Shown here piece by piece: positions 49,878 through 58,382 of a stretch of DNA of 64,000 nucleotides (within the stretch, counting starts at the first letter, position 1; every line of letters starts with the position of its first letter). The stretch comes from Carthagonibacter sp032251515 (lineage in GTDB: Bacteria; Gemmatimonadota; Gemmatimonadetes; Palauibacterales; Palauibacteraceae), in the NCBI GenBank assembly GCA_032251515.1, contig JAVVDU010000005.1, positions 1-64,000 of the forward strand, given 5' to 3'. The translations under genes and the position numbers were made by a program. Under the pieces are notes generated by a model. The model was not told the origin of the DNA, searched no databases, and worked only from the letters and a program-made list of their open reading frames with translations.

Positions 49878-51992
49878 GTGACCTCGCTCCCGCTTCCCGA
49901 CCTCCGCACGCGGCGCGGCCGCCGCGCGAGCCGTGCGGCCTTCGCCGCCCTGGCCGTTCTCGCGGGGCTCACCGGGCCGCCTTCTCCCGCTGAGGCGCAG
50001 TCCCCGTCGGAGGCGCAGACTCACGGCCGCGACTGGAACGATCCCCGCACGCTCGCGCTCGTCCGGGCCGCGATCGACGCGCGGCGACACCCGTGGGGCG
50101 ACAGCACGCTGGAGGCGTTCGACCTGTACGCCGAGGGCCGGGTCCACTACCTGGCCGACTTCGGCGGCGAGGCCGGCCAGCAGGCGCTGCGCGCCGACCG
50201 CATCGCGCTCGAGCTGCGCTGGCGGCGGGACGTCGGGTCGCTGCAGGAGATCGTCGGCCGGCGGTACTCCGAGTGGCTCCCGACCCGGATCCACTACCAC
50301 ATCGACCACCTCGCCCTCGTGGTCGACAACTACGGTGACCGCATCCGGATCGGCGAAGGAGACGAGGTGCGCGACGCCCCGCACCCGCTGGCCCCGCGCG
50401 CCCCGGAGATCTACGACTACCGCTTCGTCGACTCGCTGGCGATGCAGATCTCCGGCGTGTGGCGGACGCTGGCGCGCCTCGAGGTGCGCCCGAAGCGCCC
50501 GGGCGAACCGGCCGTCCTCGGCACCCTCGACCTGGACCGCCGCTCGCACGGCCTCACGCGGCTCGCCGTCACCTTCACCCCCGCCTCGTACGTCGATCCC
50601 CGGCTCGTCCACGTGTCCCTCGAGCTGGAGAACGCGCTCGTGGAGGGACGCACCTGGCTCCCGTCGGCGCAGCGGACGGAGATCCGCCGCCGCCTGGCGT
50701 GGATGGAGCTGCCGTTCGGGTCGTCGATCCGCACGAGCTTCCGCGTCCTGGAATACGACATGGCGCCCGCGCTGCGCGGCGGCGTGCCGCCCGGGCACCA
50801 CGTGCGGGCCCGCCCGCGTCGGGACCTGGCGCGGTACGCCGGCTGGCGGACGCCCGCGCTGAAGGCGTGGCCGGAGGACGTACGCACCGATTCCGTGCGG
50901 CTCGAGGAGGTGCGGGATGCCGCCCTGTCGATCGCGGGACGCCGCATCATGGAGGGCGGCGCGGGGACGCGGCTGTACGTCCCCGGCGTCTCCTCCGCCC
51001 TGCGGGTCCGCCGCGCCGAGGGGGTGTTCGCGGGGGCGGGCGTCCGGCACCGGCTGGACGGCCGGCACGAGCTGACCGGGCTGGCCGGATGGGTGTTCGG
51101 GCGCGAGGAGGGGTTCGTGCGCCTCGCCGCCTCGCGCCGGGCGGGCGACGCGACGCTCACCGCTTCGGGATACGTGAACGACCTCGCCGACGCCGGGCCG
51201 TTCCCGGCCGCCGCCGGCCTGGTGGCCAGCCTCGGAGCCCTGGCCGACGGTGACGACTGGACGGACCCCTACTTCCGCACCGGCGCCTCGCTGTCCCTGG
51301 CCGGCCCGCTCGGCCGGCTCGGGACGGGCGAGGCGGCACTCGCGGTGGAGCGTCACGACGGGGCCGCGCTGGAGCTCGACCCGCTCGGCGGCGTGGACGC
51401 GCGGCCGGTCCGGCCGATCGACGAGGGGACGGACCTCCTCCTGTCCCTCCGGCTGGAGCGGTACGCGGGGACGCTGGCCGGCACGCGACTCACCGCGACG
51501 CTGGCGGCAGACCTCTCGGCGGGCAGCGACTTCGGTTACACCCGGTGGACGGGCGAGCTGCGGGCGCTGCCGCGCGAGCCGGACGCCGCGTGGGCGTGGG
51601 AGGCGCGGGCCGGGCTCGGCGCCGGGACGGGCACGCTCCCGGCCCAGAAGCTGATCCTGCTGGGGGGCCGGGGCACGCTGCCGGGCTACCGGGTGCGCGC
51701 GTTCGGGGGCGACGCGGGCGGGTTCCTGCACGTGGCCGTCTCCCGGTCGGTGTGGCACCCCTGGGTCCGCGTGCGGGCCCTCGGTGCGGCCGGCTGGGCG
51801 GACGCCGGCGGCCCGGGCCGCGACGCCGCCGCCCGGTTCGGCGTCGGGCGGACGGGCGACCTGCGGACGTCGCTCGGCGGCGGCGTAGCCCTGTTCTACG
51901 ACGTGGTGCGGGTCGACGGGGCGCGCGGCCTGCGGGACGGCCGCTGGGAGTGGATGGTGTCCGTGTCGCCGGCGTTCCGGGCGCCGCTGTAG
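49878..51992 (+). CDS. Outer-membrane beta-barrel protein with N-terminal periplasmic domain
   Basis: A 704-residue exported protein: signal peptide with cleavage near S-P-A-E-A-Q, a soluble N-terminal half (W-N-D-P-R-T-L-A-L-V, repeated Leu-Arg strands), then a C-terminal half of alternating beta strands. The motif G-G-R-G-T-L-P-G-Y near residue 593 resembles the conserved barrel-loop motif of Omp85-superfamily proteins (V-R-G-F/Y type). It probably sits in the outer membrane; whether it inserts proteins or transports something is unknown. GTG start 49878, 49 bp after the RemA-like gene. Confidence 0.78.
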   Translation: MTSLPLPDLRTRRGRRASRAAFAALAVLAGLTGPPSPAEAQSPSEAQTHGRDWNDPRTLALVRAAIDARRHPWGDSTLEAFDLYAEGRVHYLADFGGEAGQQALRADRIALELRWRRDVGSLQEIVGRRYSEWLPTRIHYHIDHLALVVDNYGDRIRIGEGDEVRDAPHPLAPRAPEIYDYRFVDSLAMQISGVWRTLARLEVRPKRPGEPAVLGTLDLDRRSHGLTRLAVTFTPASYVDPRLVHVSLELENALVEGRTWLPSAQRTEIRRRLAWMELPFGSSIRTSFRVLEYDMAPALRGGVPPGHHVRARPRRDLARYAGWRTPALKAWPEDVRTDSVRLEEVRDAALSIAGRRIMEGGAGTRLYVPGVSSALRVRRAEGVFAGAGVRHRLDGRHELTGLAGWVFGREEGFVRLAASRRAGDATLTASGYVNDLADAGPFPAAAGLVASLGALADGDDWTDPYFRTGASLSLAGPLGRLGTGEAALAVERHDGAALELDPLGGVDARPVRPIDEGTDLLLSLRLERYAGTLAGTRLTATLAADLSAGSDFGYTRWTGELRALPREPDAAWAWEARAGLGAGTGTLPAQKLILLGGRGTLPGYRVRAFGGDAGGFLHVAVSRSVWHPWVRVRALGAAGWADAGGPGRDAAARFGVGRTGDLRTSLGGGVALFYDVVRVDGARGLRDGRWEWMVSVSPAFRAPL

Positions 51993-52034
51993 GCGGGGGC
52001 GGGGCGGGCGGCGGCGTCCTCGCGTCAAGAATAC

Positions 52035-52063
52035 TTGACTCGTCTTTTTACGAGTCGTAGTTT
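52035..52063 (+). promoter_or_regulatory. Promoter with 7-bp inverted repeat between -35 and -10
   Basis: TTGACT (52035-52040) and TAGTTT (52058-52063) are 17 bp apart. A perfect inverted repeat, GACTCGT (52037-52043) and ACGAGTC (52050-52056), spans the spacer, an operator-like position. The start codon at 52073 is only about 10 bp past the -10, so the transcript may be leaderless. Confidence 0.5.
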
Positions 52064-52072
52064 GTTGACCTG

Positions 52073-53233
52073 ATGAGCGAGAACCCGTTCCGCATCGGCG
52101 TCCACGTGTCGGGCCGCTACTTCACCGACCGGGCGGACGAGGTGAAGCGGCTCCGGCGCGCGATGCGGGAGCCGACCCGACTCCTCGTGCTCGGCCCGCG
52201 CCGCATGGGCAAGAGCTCCGCCATCGCCGTGGCGGCGGAGGGGGCGCGCAGGGACGCCATCCTGGTGGTCCGCGCGGACCTGTCTACCGCGAGCACGCTC
52301 GTGGACGTGGCGAACCGGCTGCTCGCCTCCCTGTCGGCCCAGCGGGAGCCGTCCTGGCTGGCGAGGCTGGCCGGCTCCCTCGCCCCGACCGTCTCGCTGA
52401 CCATGGACCCCGTCACCGGCACGCCACGAATCGTCTTCGGCGCGGAGACGCGAAGCGCGCCCGCCGCCCGGCAGCGACGCTCCCTCGAGGAGGTCATCGC
52501 GGCCCTGGCGGGCGAAGCGGCGGGTGGCGGGCGGGTCGCGGTCGTCCTCGATGAATTCCAGGCGATCGTGCGCCTCGGGGGCGAGGAGGCGGAGTGGCAC
52601 CTCCGCGACCTGATGCAGCGCCACGCGGAGGTCAGCTTCATCTGCGCGGGTTCGGAGGTCTCCCTCGTCCACGAGATGCTGGGAGAGCACCGGGCGTTCT
52701 TCCGCACCTTCGAGCTGCTGCACGTCGGGCCGGTAGAGCCGGAGCACCTGGCCCGCTGGATCGACGCGCGCCTCGGCGGCGCCGGTGTCGAGTCGGACGG
52801 CGCGGGGGAAGAGCTCGTGGACTTGGCCGGACCGCGGACGCAGGACATACTCCAGGTCGCCCGGCACGTGTACGTCCGCGGGCTCGCGCGCGGCTCGGTG
52901 TCGGCCGCGGACGTGAGGCCCGCGCTGCTCGACGTGGTCCGCGAGGAAGACCATGTCATCCGCACCGTCTGGTCTGATCTCACCGTGAATCAGCAGAACG
53001 TGCTCCGCGCCGTCGCGTCCGGCGCAGAGCAGATCTTCTCGGCCGCCGTGCGGTCGAGGTTCGGTCTGCCGACCTCCTCGACCGTGGCGGCGGCCGTCGC
53101 CGCCCTGGAGAAGCGCGGGATCCTCGTGCGTGAGGCGGACGGAAGCGTCCGCTTCGACAACCCCTTCCTCAGGCGCTGGGTGGAGCGGGAAGCGGGAGGA
53201 GACGTGCTTCCCGTGGAGATGCCGCAGGACTGA
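52073..53233 (+). CDS. STAND-type AAA ATPase, archaeal-ATPase-like
   Basis: A 386-residue P-loop ATPase. Walker A is G-P-R-R-M-G-K-S-S (about 43-51), Walker B V-A-V-V-L-D-E-F-Q near 159-167, and a sensor-like I-C-A-G-S-E follows. The C-terminal third is a winged-helix region (N-Q-Q-N-V-L-R-A-V-A and a following wing). This layout matches the prokaryotic/archaeal ATPase family (STAND-related) often linked to mobile or defence genes. No partner nuclease lies next to it. An inverted repeat inside its promoter suggests self-regulation through the winged-helix domain. Confidence 0.8.
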   Translation: MSENPFRIGVHVSGRYFTDRADEVKRLRRAMREPTRLLVLGPRRMGKSSAIAVAAEGARRDAILVVRADLSTASTLVDVANRLLASLSAQREPSWLARLAGSLAPTVSLTMDPVTGTPRIVFGAETRSAPAARQRRSLEEVIAALAGEAAGGGRVAVVLDEFQAIVRLGGEEAEWHLRDLMQRHAEVSFICAGSEVSLVHEMLGEHRAFFRTFELLHVGPVEPEHLARWIDARLGGAGVESDGAGEELVDLAGPRTQDILQVARHVYVRGLARGSVSAADVRPALLDVVREEDHVIRTVWSDLTVNQQNVLRAVASGAEQIFSAAVRSRFGLPTSSTVAAAVAALEKRGILVREADGSVRFDNPFLRRWVEREAGGDVLPVEMPQD

Positions 53234-53284
53234 ACCGCGCCCCCGGTGGCGGACCGTATCCGCACTGCGGAACGAGATGGAGGC

Positions 53285-53314
53285 GCGCGGGGCGGCGGGG
53301 CGGCCGCCCCGCGC
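53285..53314. terminator. Perfect 12-bp hairpin between convergent genes
   Basis: The inverted repeat 53285-53296 / 53303-53314 with a 6-nt loop lies 51 bp after the ATPase stop and 9 bp before the stop of the convergent lipoprotein gene. It could serve both. No T-run follows. Confidence 0.55.
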
Positions 53315-53323
53315 CCGCCGACC

Positions 53324-54319
53324 TCAGAGCGCGCGCAGCGGCGGCCCGATGAACGGGGCGTTCAGCACGCAGGAGATCTGCTGGCCGGCCACGAGGATCC
53401 CGCGGACGTCGCCGCCGCCCCCGCCTCCGCCACTCGCCGCACCGGCTGCCGCGCCGGCGCCAGCTCCGATCAGCGTGCCCTTCCGGCCGCCGAAGATGCT
53501 TCCGAGGATCGCTCCCGTGATGGCGCCCTGCACCGCACGGCCCCCCGCGCTCGACCCGCCGCCCCCGGAGCCCACCCGCTGCAGGCGTGTCTCGGCGACG
53601 GCGGAGGCATCGATCGGGTAGGACTCGCCCTCGATCACGACCTGCGTGAAGCGGATCGACATGGAGCCGTTCCCGTCACGGTCCGGCTCCACGACGTCCA
53701 CGATCTCGCCCTGCATGCGCGCCCCCGCCGGGATCACCTCGCGCCCCTCGGAGTCGAGGACGGGACGCGACAGGGTGGCGGTGAAGCCGTCTCCCGGACG
53801 GTTCCATTCCGTGCTGAGCTGCTGCTGGAGCCGCACGTCGAAGTTCGTCCCGGCGGGCGCCGGCGTGGACGCGGGAACCGGTTCGGGCGTCGTCTCGACC
53901 GGCTCCGGCGCCGGGAGCTGGGCCAGCCGCTCGGGCACCGGCTCGGGCGCGGGATCCGGGTCAGGTTCGGGCTCGGGTTCCGGTTCGGGTTCCGGTTGCG
54001 GCTGCGGCGCCGCCTCCGGCTCGGGCTCGGGTTCCGGCTCGGGGGCCGGGGCCGGCGCGGCCGCGTCCTCTCCCGCCGCCGCCGGTTCCGGCGTCTCCGG
54101 GAGCGGCGCCTCGTCGGGACGGCCCTCGTCCCGCAGCTCCGGGAGGGTCTCCGGCTCCGCGAGCACCAGGTTCAGCTCCCGGTCCACCTCGCCGCGCCGC
54201 GCCTCCCACGCCTCGGCGGTCCCGTCCGGGCCCGCGTCCGCGCCGCACGCCGCCGCGAGAGCCGCGAGGAGCAGGACTCCTCCGGTGAGTGCGCCCTTCA
54301 GGCTTCCCGTGGCTCGCAT
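53324..54319 (-). CDS. Lipoprotein with Pro-Glu repeat and glycine-zipper segment
   Basis: A 331-residue lipoprotein (lipobox L-A-A-A-C, Cys25). After an acidic segment comes a long Pro/Glu/Gln run (E-P-E-P-E-P, P-Q-P-Q-P) that could span the periplasm in TonB-like fashion. Then comes a globular domain with a G-R-E-V-I-P-A-G-A segment and a glycine-zipper helix (G-A-I-T-G-A-I-L-G-S-I-F-G-G, G-A-G-A-G-A-A-A-G) typical of envelope-spanning lipoproteins. The middle resembles the conjugation/envelope TrbI-type fold weakly. ATG 54319. Role unknown, probably envelope structure. Confidence 0.75.
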   Translation of the reverse strand: MRATGSLKGALTGGVLLLAALAAACGADAGPDGTAEAWEARRGEVDRELNLVLAEPETLPELRDEGRPDEAPLPETPEPAAAGEDAAAPAPAPEPEPEPEPEAAPQPQPEPEPEPEPEPDPDPAPEPVPERLAQLPAPEPVETTPEPVPASTPAPAGTNFDVRLQQQLSTEWNRPGDGFTATLSRPVLDSEGREVIPAGARMQGEIVDVVEPDRDGNGSMSIRFTQVVIEGESYPIDASAVAETRLQRVGSGGGGSSAGGRAVQGAITGAILGSIFGGRKGTLIGAGAGAAAGAASGGGGGGGDVRGILVAGQQISCVLNAPFIGPPLRAL

Positions 54320-54819
54320 GTCGTCTCCTCCTGCCGTCGCTCCGTCTCGCCCATCTCTCTCACCCACGCAACCGGTCCAGGTTCCGGGATGTTTCGGAAC
54401 GGGGGGTGAGGGGTGGCGTTCAGGGAGGAGTCCTGCCCGCTGCGCGCGGGTATCCGCGCGTACTCCTGACCGGCACTATCGATCGTTCTCTCCCCGGACC
54501 GGGCGGATCCAGATGAGCCTGGAGAAGGGGGACCCGCGAACGCCGGAGGACGGAGCGTCCCCGATCGGGCCGTTCCGTCCCATCCGCCTCTCCTGGCGCC
54601 GGGCGCGGCGCGGCAGCGGATCGCGCGACCGGACGGCCCTTCCATCCCCCGGGCAGGATCCCGCCTGCCACGGGCACGATTCCTGCTGACCTCCCCGGCT
54701 GCGGCCCCACATGGTGAACCCCCCGCGCGCCGGCTTCCGGTGCGGCGACGACCGCGATGGAGGCGGGATTTCCCCCGCCGTTCCGTAACGCGGCCGAGGT
54801 TTCTGTGTGGAGGTGCTTT
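54320..54819. other. 500-bp non-coding region
   Basis: The gap should hold the promoters of two divergent genes. A 7-bp hairpin (54443-54449/54454-54460) and a shorter inverted repeat near 54771-54785 are visible. I see no convincing -35/-10 pair, RNA gene or ORF with a start site. Confidence 0.4.
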
Positions 54820-56040
54820 ATGTCGCTTCGTCGCCCCCCCCCCAGACCTGTAGAGGCGGGCCGGATCACGCCCGGCCGGGGAACTGATCCCCGCGCCGGT
54901 TCTTTCCGCCGGAGGCTCCCGAGTCCACTCGCCCGAATCTTCATGACGCTCATGGTCATGCCAGCCGTGATCGCCTTCTCCGGTTGCAGGGACGAGCCGA
55001 CGGGACCGACTCCTTCCGCGGACAGCCCGACCGCCGGTCGGGACGCCGTGGCGAGCGCGGTCCATCCAGATCAGCTCGAACCGGTGCAGCGCGTGGCCCG
55101 GACGATCGCCATGGCCCTCGCGGACTCGGACGTCCGTACCAACCTGATCCAGCAGATGCGCGGCTCCGCGTACAACGAGCACAAGCTCGTGCTCAACCCC
55201 TCGGCCGCACGTGCTGCGGAGTCCTCTCTGACGCAGGCGGCGCGAAGCGCCTGCGGCGGGGCAACGTGCCTGGAGGAACTGCTGGTCAGCCTCGGATTCG
55301 AGGTCGACTTCTACGTGCCGTCGGAAACGCAGCGCCGGACGTGGACGGGTTCCGGTCGGTATCTCGTCGCGGGCTTGTCGGACCCGGACGCGGAGATCGC
55401 GCTTGCCTTCGACGCCTCCGGACAGTCGCGCTGGATCACGAGCCTGGACAACCCGGGGTTCGATGTGGTGCTGGTCTTGCATCCCGCGGAACCGAAATCG
55501 GAGACGGAGCGGACGCGGCAGCCCGAGGGCGCGACGATCGAGGATGCGACCGACCCACGCACGGAAGTGCTTTCCTCAGAGGCGCACTTCCAGGTCTGCC
55601 CTGATCCTGAAGTGTGTGGCGGTGTTGGTGGCGGCGGTCCGCCCCCTCCCGGGTCTGACCCTCCCCCGCCCCCGGTGACCGGTACCTTCGTCGAGAGGAT
55701 CTTCGTGGAGTTCGGAGACGGAATCTTCGCCGGGGAACCAGAGATCTACTTCATCTCGGGATCGGAGTTCTCCGGGCCCCAAGGATTTGTGTCTGCCACT
55801 CGTGATGTCAAGAAGAAACAGTGGGTTACCCTCAATCTCCTGATCACCACAGAGGAACCAGCTCTGCACGGCCCGATTCTCGCGCTTCTGTTCGAGAGCG
55901 ACGGCGACTTTCTGAACGACGGCGATGACCCGAAGGGTGAGTCCGTACCCCTGATAACGGGGAGTGGTTCGTATCTCTCCGTGGACCGTTTCAGGCAGAG
56001 AAACGAAGCAGTGTACGATGTGGCGATCACGTCATCGTGA
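54820..56040 (+). CDS. Two-part secreted lipoprotein with poly-C tract at its start
   Basis: A 406-residue protein with the lipobox F-S-G-C at about residue 55. An internal cluster of Met codons just before it gives an alternative, more normal signal peptide start (near 54942). An N-terminal half (helical, Q-P-E-G segments) is joined by a Gly/Pro linker to a C-terminal half (F-V-E-R-I-F-V-E-F-G-D-G) that has distinctly lower GC and AT-ending codons. ATG 54820 has a GGAGG ribosome site. A run of ten C starts 14 bp into the coding sequence. No known family; linker design suggests a display protein. Confidence 0.7.
   Translation: MSLRRPPPRPVEAGRITPGRGTDPRAGSFRRRLPSPLARIFMTLMVMPAVIAFSGCRDEPTGPTPSADSPTAGRDAVASAVHPDQLEPVQRVARTIAMALADSDVRTNLIQQMRGSAYNEHKLVLNPSAARAAESSLTQAARSACGGATCLEELLVSLGFEVDFYVPSETQRRTWTGSGRYLVAGLSDPDAEIALAFDASGQSRWITSLDNPGFDVVLVLHPAEPKSETERTRQPEGATIEDATDPRTEVLSSEAHFQVCPDPEVCGGVGGGGPPPPGSDPPPPPVTGTFVERIFVEFGDGIFAGEPEIYFISGSEFSGPQGFVSATRDVKKKQWVTLNLLITTEEPALHGPILALLFESDGDFLNDGDDPKGESVPLITGSGSYLSVDRFRQRNEAVYDVAITSS
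54834..54843 (+). repeat. Run of ten C just inside the 54820 gene
   Basis: The homopolymer covers codons 5-8 (P-P-P). Gain or loss of one C would shift the frame at once, so the tract could act as an on/off switch, or may be a spot prone to sequencing error. Confidence 0.9.
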
Positions 56041-56098
56041 TGCCTCGGAACCCAGTTTCTGCACATCGCCGGCACGCGGCGTGGAAGGAGTACAAGAT

Positions 56099-56752
56099 AT
56101 GGAACTGCGAGGACTGCGACGGCGGAGTATGCGCGTCGCTGCACTCCTGGGCACTGCTTGGGTCATGATGTTCAGTACGAGTGTCGCCCAGGAAATCGGT
56201 CGTACTTCCACGCGGACAACTCCCGAGATCGGGCTCGAACTCTGGGCGGGCAGGTCCCCTGAAGCTGGAAGTCCGAGTCGCTTCGCGGACGGAACCGGAG
56301 GATCATCGGGGCTTGGCCTTTCAGTGGCCCTGACACCACGATGGAGAGGACGGGTGGACCTGACCTTTGCCGACCAGGATCCGGGGGCCACTCTGTATCA
56401 CGTTCTTCTCGGCGCGGACTACGAGCTGCTCCCGCCCGGGGGTCGCTTCGGAGTGCGGACCTACGCGGGCCTCGGTGCGGCGATCGTGGACGGTCCCATA
56501 GTGCGCGCCCCCTTGCAACCCGGTTCACAGGAAACATTCCCGCTGGAAATCAGCGAGCGCTGGTTCGAACTCGCCACCGGCCTGGAGGCCCACTACCGGG
56601 TGCACCGCTTCTTCGAACCGTTCGCGCGGGTTCGGGCGATGGTCGCCTTCCCGGGGGATGAAGTCGTGCAGTTCAGCTTCGAGGACCCCGACGCCGGCGA
56701 CGGCCCCCTGTGGAGCTTCCCGCTGCAACTCGGCGTCCGTGCGAGCTTTTGA
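56099..56752 (+). CDS. Small outer-membrane beta-barrel protein
   Basis: A 217-residue protein with a signal peptide (M-R-V-A-A-L-L-G-T-A-W-V-M-M-F core, cleavage after S-V-A-Q near 38). The mature chain has repeated strands with alternating aromatic and Gly residues (G-L-E-L-W-A-G-R, F-G-V-R-T-Y-A-G-L-G-A-A, F-E-P-F-A-R-V-R) and a terminal Phe, as in eight-stranded OmpA-like or OmpW-like barrels. ATG 56099 has GGAAGGAG behind it. It is 58 bp after the lipoprotein gene and probably co-transcribed. Confidence 0.78.
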   Translation: MELRGLRRRSMRVAALLGTAWVMMFSTSVAQEIGRTSTRTTPEIGLELWAGRSPEAGSPSRFADGTGGSSGLGLSVALTPRWRGRVDLTFADQDPGATLYHVLLGADYELLPPGGRFGVRTYAGLGAAIVDGPIVRAPLQPGSQETFPLEISERWFELATGLEAHYRVHRFFEPFARVRAMVAFPGDEVVQFSFEDPDAGDGPLWSFPLQLGVRASF

Positions 56753-56768
56753 CGCACACTCCGCACTT

Positions 56769-56811
56769 CCCCTCCCCGGTCCGGCCTCTCCGGCCGTGAC
56801 CGGGGGAGGGG
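56769..56811. terminator. Strong GC hairpin between the barrel and peptidase genes
   Basis: Left arm 56769-56781 pairs with 56798-56811 (one bulged G), with an inner stem at 56782-56786/56792-56796. It lies 17 bp after the barrel-gene stop, so it looks like a terminator, but it also contains the best start codon of the next gene. Confidence 0.5.
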
Positions 56812-58382
56812 GCGCGCGGAGCCGGCGGCACTGGCTATGGGCGCACCGGCCGTCTGCTCTGATCGTCCTTCTCGGGCTGCTGGGCGTCGCCGCGTGCGGG
56901 GACGACGGTCCGCCCACGGGTCCGGACCCGGACGCGAAGCCGGCGGGCTTCCAGATCGAGATCCGGTACGTTGAGGGGACCGACCCGACGCCGGAGCAGC
57001 GGGCGATGTTCGAGCAGGCGGCGGCCCGGTGGGAGGAGGTGATCGTGGGGGACGTGCCGGCCGTGCGGGTGCGACGGCGGGCACCGTTCACGTGCGTGAA
57101 TCTCACGGCGCCAGCGCTGGACGAGGAGATCGATGACATCGTCGTGTTCGTTGAGATCGGACCGCTGGATGGGCCATGGCAGGGGACGGGCAACGGGGGA
57201 GAACTCGCGGGGCAAGCGGGCGTCTGCGTACTGCGCGGCAGTTCCCTGCCGGTCGTGTCGGGCATCACGCTCGATGAGGAGGACCAGGCCCTGTTCTCTG
57301 TTCCGCTTGTGCTCCACGAACTCGGCCATGCGCTGGGATTCTTACCGAGTGTATGGCTGCGGCTTGGGCTATTGAAGGACCCGTCGGACCCGGGGTACGG
57401 ACGACCGGGTCCGCTGCAAGCGGTGGCGGACGCGACGGTGAGCGAGTGGGAGGCGGCCGGGCGGTTCGGGCTGCCGGGCGGGGCGATGCTGTCCGAGCAC
57501 CTGGTGGTGGGCGAGGGGCTCGGGACCTGGACGGACGGCCCCGGCGACGACGAGCTCGTGAGCCTGATCCGGTTCGACGTCGAAGGGGTGCTGGCTGCGC
57601 CACCGCTGAATGCGACGCTCGAGCTTACCCCAGTGACGGCGCAGGGGGATGGGGGTGAAATCGTGTCCCCCCATGGTGCGGCGGGGGCATGGAGTGAAGA
57701 AACAGTGTCCTGGAACACGATGCCGACTATCGGAACTCAGTCAGGAAGCGCTCTTCCCGCAACTTGTGCTCCCACGTGTGACCTGGACGTAACGCGTCCG
57801 GTCGTCGACTGGGTGCTCGGGGGACCGAATCACGGCATCATCGTCAGGCCGGTATTCACCGACCAGTTCGACGCCAACGTGGCCTTCCACACGCGGCACG
57901 CGGCCGACCCGGCGGTGCGGCCGCGGCTGCGGATCTCGCCGGACACGCACTTCGCCGGTCCCGCCGCCCGGGCAGCGTTCGAGGCGCTGGGCGGGACGGC
58001 CTACGACAGTGCCAAGGTGCCGGTCCAGGACGGGCTGCCGGTGCGTCCCGGTACGGTGGACGCCCACTGGCGGGCCTCCGTGATGCCCAGTGAGCTCATG
58101 GCGCAGCTCGGCCACATCCTGAGCGCCGTGACGATCGGGGCGATGGCGGATCTCGGCTACGAGGTGGATTTCGCTGCGGCGGATCCATGGTCGCTGCGGG
58201 TGAGTGACGTCCGTGTGCAGCCGGAGCTTGCCCTGCCACCCGTCGATGGGGTGGGAGGCGGCCCGCTGTACCGGGTGACACCGACCGGTCACCTCCAAGT
58301 GATCCGGCCCGCGGCAACCGGGGCGACCCTTCAGAACATCTTCGACGCACGTATCGAATCCCCGACAAGGAGGCTCCGATGA
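56796..58382 (+). CDS. Leishmanolysin-like metallopeptidase with inserted DNRLRE-type domain
   Basis: A 528-residue lipoprotein (lipobox G-V-A-A-C, Cys34). The N-terminal peptidase part (about 50-205) has the zinc motif H-E-L-G-H at 174-178. Then follows a domain of about 170 residues (208-381) starting A-D-A-T-V-S-E-W and containing L-I-R-F-D-V, E-E-T-V-S-W-N-T, V-V-D-W-V-L, as in DNRLRE/CBM96-type domains. The peptidase resumes with A-A-R-A-A-F, the third zinc His (D-A-H-W-R, 424) and E-L-M (435). The fold is thus split by the insert. The start is uncertain; GTG 56796 gives a normal lipoprotein signal. The next gene overlaps its stop (ATGA). Confidence 0.75.
   Translation: MTGGGGARSRRHWLWAHRPSALIVLLGLLGVAACGDDGPPTGPDPDAKPAGFQIEIRYVEGTDPTPEQRAMFEQAAARWEEVIVGDVPAVRVRRRAPFTCVNLTAPALDEEIDDIVVFVEIGPLDGPWQGTGNGGELAGQAGVCVLRGSSLPVVSGITLDEEDQALFSVPLVLHELGHALGFLPSVWLRLGLLKDPSDPGYGRPGPLQAVADATVSEWEAAGRFGLPGGAMLSEHLVVGEGLGTWTDGPGDDELVSLIRFDVEGVLAAPPLNATLELTPVTAQGDGGEIVSPHGAAGAWSEETVSWNTMPTIGTQSGSALPATCAPTCDLDVTRPVVDWVLGGPNHGIIVRPVFTDQFDANVAFHTRHAADPAVRPRLRISPDTHFAGPAARAAFEALGGTAYDSAKVPVQDGLPVRPGTVDAHWRASVMPSELMAQLGHILSAVTIGAMADLGYEVDFAAADPWSLRVSDVRVQPELALPPVDGVGGGPLYRVTPTGHLQVIRPAATGATLQNIFDARIESPTRRLR

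Noticed and set aside
54320..54819. Short open frames in the 500-bp gap
   Set aside because: They lack ribosome sites and have composition typical of random GC-rich frames.
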